A stretch of 64,000 bases of DNA. Origin: CBDCVA01 sp965222935 [NCBI: Candidatus Latescibacterota bacterium] (GTDB lineage Bacteria; Latescibacterota; CBDCVA01). The stretch covers positions 62,001-126,000 of the forward strand of contig CBDCVA010000002.1 of assembly GCA_965222935.1 (NCBI GenBank), given 5' to 3'. Of this stretch, positions 62,569 through 64,000 are shown piece by piece. The translations under genes and the position numbers were made by a program. How positions within the stretch are numbered: the stretch's first letter is position 1; the number at the start of each line of letters is the position of its first letter. The notes beneath the pieces are model-generated. The model ran no database searches. It was given only the letters and a program-made list of their open reading frames with translations, and was not told the DNA's origin.

Positions 62569-63999
62569 TCAAGCACACCTGCGTTCCTTCCGCCCCAGAT
62601 GCTTGGTAACGAATGCAACTAACCTCTCATGGATCTCAGGCGGAACAAAGCGAGGTCGACATGTCCGCTTCGATACCATTTCCCTCTCGACCATTGACCA
62701 GAAGGCGATGGATTTCCCAAACCGCTTTACGAGGTCCCGCAACGTCAGCCCAGTAGCGTGCCTGGCAGCTCGGACGTCTCTACCCCTTAGCCCCTGCTCT
62801 CCGTCGTTGCCGAAGAGGTTGCCCTGTTGAGGCTCGTATCTTGCTGCGTCGTCGTTCTGGAAGAGGCTGACCTCCAATCTCGCGCCAGCCTTGGCATCAA
62901 CCCCACCGACGATCTCGATCGCCGTGGTGAACGTCCACTCCTGGGCGCGTATCCAACGGTAGTATAGCGCCCCGCGACGGTCGGGGTTAGGGTCGACGCG
63001 CGGACGTTCATCGCTGTGGGGCAGGAGGACGCCCTCGGCCTTCAAGGCTTGGACGGCATGGACGACCCTCGAGACGTTCTCGGACCAGCGACCATCTCTC
63101 TTGTGCAAGTGGCCCTTCTTGATGCCACCGGGCTCGGGAAATCCCAGGGCCGCAAAGATGAACTTGGCGGGCTTTTCAATGCGCTGGCGCGTCGCACCTC
63201 TGGCCAGGATGTCCGAAACTATGAGATCGAGAAGGCGCGCCGCGGTAGGATGGCCTCTACCACTGTTGCTGCGTCGGAGGTTGCGAAGGACGCCAAAGAT
63301 CGCCTTGTTCACGTTCAGCCAGCCCCGGCCTTCGGGCTCATTCAGCAGGTCGGCGACGACCTCCCGCCCCCAGCGGAAACGGTAGCGGTAAGGTGGCATC
63401 AGGATCGGATTGCCGTCTCCATAGGCAATCCACTCGCCTGTCTTCGAATCGACTTTGACGAGTGCCCAGACCGGTCGGTCATCATCACCGCGCACCCGCT
63501 TGCGAATTCGCCTTCCCGCAATGTCAAGCCGGTATGGCTCGAAGTCAGGGCCGTCGATCGCGAGGGGCATGTCGGTCTTGGGATCAAGATAGACGAGCCC
63601 GAAGCCATCGAGGAATCGGACGAAGTCTATCCGGTATTCCGGCACATGATGGCGTCCGTCCTTGTGGATCCGCTTGGTCTTGACAGGCAGGGCGACGTTG
63701 AAGAGGTGCTCTAATGCGTTGAAGGCGTCGCGGTAATGCTGCCCGTGGAAGGCCTCAGTTCCGGATGAAGTGATGTGCTTGGCAACCTCGATCACCTCTA
63801 GAATGTCACGCGCCTTGACCTCCTGAAACTGATCCGGACGGTCGTCGGTTAATGCAAAGAGACCGTAGCCGACAGCCCGGACAAATGCGGTCATCGGCTG
63901 ATACCAGCCCCTCAGCAACTCACGGCTTGCCGGGTGGCGCACCAAGTCGTAGGTGCTGCCCGGCCAGCGTCTTGACACTCTGAAGCGGTTGTCAGCCAT
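62569..63999 (-). CDS. Probable replication initiator with C-terminal HTH (element gene)
   Basis: At least 476 residues from ATG 63999, one base from the window edge, so the start may lie further upstream. The middle has a winged-helix-like layout (WLNVNKAIFGVLRNLRRS, ARLLDLIVSDILARGATRQR). The last 75 residues form a Cro/C1-like helix-turn-helix (RDVRAARHATGLTLRDLVKRFG, then WSMVEREMVS). No named family is recognised. Position next to iteron-like repeats and a primase gene suggests a replication or regulatory protein; this is inference. Confidence 0.5.
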   Translation of the reverse strand: MADNRFRVSRRWPGSTYDLVRHPASRELLRGWYQPMTAFVRAVGYGLFALTDDRPDQFQEVKARDILEVIEVAKHITSSGTEAFHGQHYRDAFNALEHLFNVALPVKTKRIHKDGRHHVPEYRIDFVRFLDGFGLVYLDPKTDMPLAIDGPDFEPYRLDIAGRRIRKRVRGDDDRPVWALVKVDSKTGEWIAYGDGNPILMPPYRYRFRWGREVVADLLNEPEGRGWLNVNKAIFGVLRNLRRSNSGRGHPTAARLLDLIVSDILARGATRQRIEKPAKFIFAALGFPEPGGIKKGHLHKRDGRWSENVSRVVHAVQALKAEGVLLPHSDERPRVDPNPDRRGALYYRWIRAQEWTFTTAIEIVGGVDAKAGARLEVSLFQNDDAARYEPQQGNLFGNDGEQGLRGRDVRAARHATGLTLRDLVKRFGKSIAFWSMVEREMVSKRTCRPRFVPPEIHERLVAFVTKHLGRKERRCA

Positions 64000-64000
64000 G

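Noticed and set aside
1-64000. CRISPR arrays, rRNA operons, IS elements
   Set aside because: No regularly spaced repeats, rRNA landmarks or transposase frames were seen on either strand.

Overview
This is a GC-rich bacterial chromosome segment of 64 kb. It carries ordinary housekeeping genes on the left, a long accessory and catabolic zone in the middle, and the edge of an integrated element at a tRNA-Leu gene on the right. No rRNA gene is present, so the organism must be inferred. It has about ten phytanoyl-CoA-dioxygenase (PhyH)-type oxygenase genes, four intact mandelate-racemase/enolase-type dehydratases, several GH10-like TIM-barrel glycosidase-like proteins, a DUF4159 protein, an Eis-type acetyltransferase and CBM9-type secreted proteins. 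That profile resembles uncultivated Latescibacterota- or Poribacteria-like lineages of the FCB/PVC neighbourhood. This is inference from gene content only.

Left (1-12.5 kb): end of purL, purQ, a micro-ORF that looks like an ATPase N-terminus, a PHP-domain protein, purF, a 2x[4Fe-4S] ferredoxin overlapping purF, and a geranylgeranyl-reductase-type flavoprotein. Then come a Spy/CpxP-like periplasmic protein with a decayed copy in front of it, glutamate dehydrogenase (minus strand), pdxS and pdxT (PLP synthase), a GNAT acetyltransferase and an FGGY carbohydrate kinase.

Centre-left (12.5-23 kb): a secreted two-repeat protein, a degenerate amidohydrolase, a large membrane/spermidine-synthase/TPR fusion, a TonB-like DUF4159 protein, and a divergent 914-residue envelope protein with acidic EF-hand-like loops.

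Centre (23-59.6 kb): catabolic islands. PhyH-type oxygenases repeatedly sit next to GH-like TIM-barrel proteins, enolase-superfamily sugar-acid dehydratases, a Gfo/Idh/MocA dehydrogenase, a sialate-esterase-like SGNH hydrolase and CBM9 proteins. A compact plus-strand set at 49.5-55.4 kb (HpcH aldolase, 2-hydroxyacid dehydrogenase, two near-duplicate dehydratases, TPP enzyme) could form a non-phosphorylative sugar-acid pathway. It is followed by three tandem PhyH paralogues whose HxD motif reads HxG or HxA, and two amidohydrolase-type proteins. Decay is common here: a dinucleotide frameshift in a 2-hydroxyacid dehydrogenase, a glycosidase/PhyH deletion chimera, a truncated lipoprotein, and a scrambled minus-strand remnant.

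Right (59.6-64 kb): a relic integrase tail with an internal stop, tRNA-Leu(CAA), then an element with a tyrosine integrase, a CHC2/Toprim primase, an iteron-like repeat cluster and a probable replication initiator. The element runs off the window.

The most unusual signals are a C-terminal tag (VAVExSSWxx[VI]Kx[LM]FR) shared by two otherwise different secreted proteins 25 kb apart, the HxG/HxA PhyH trio, and the PhyH-glycosidase pairing.
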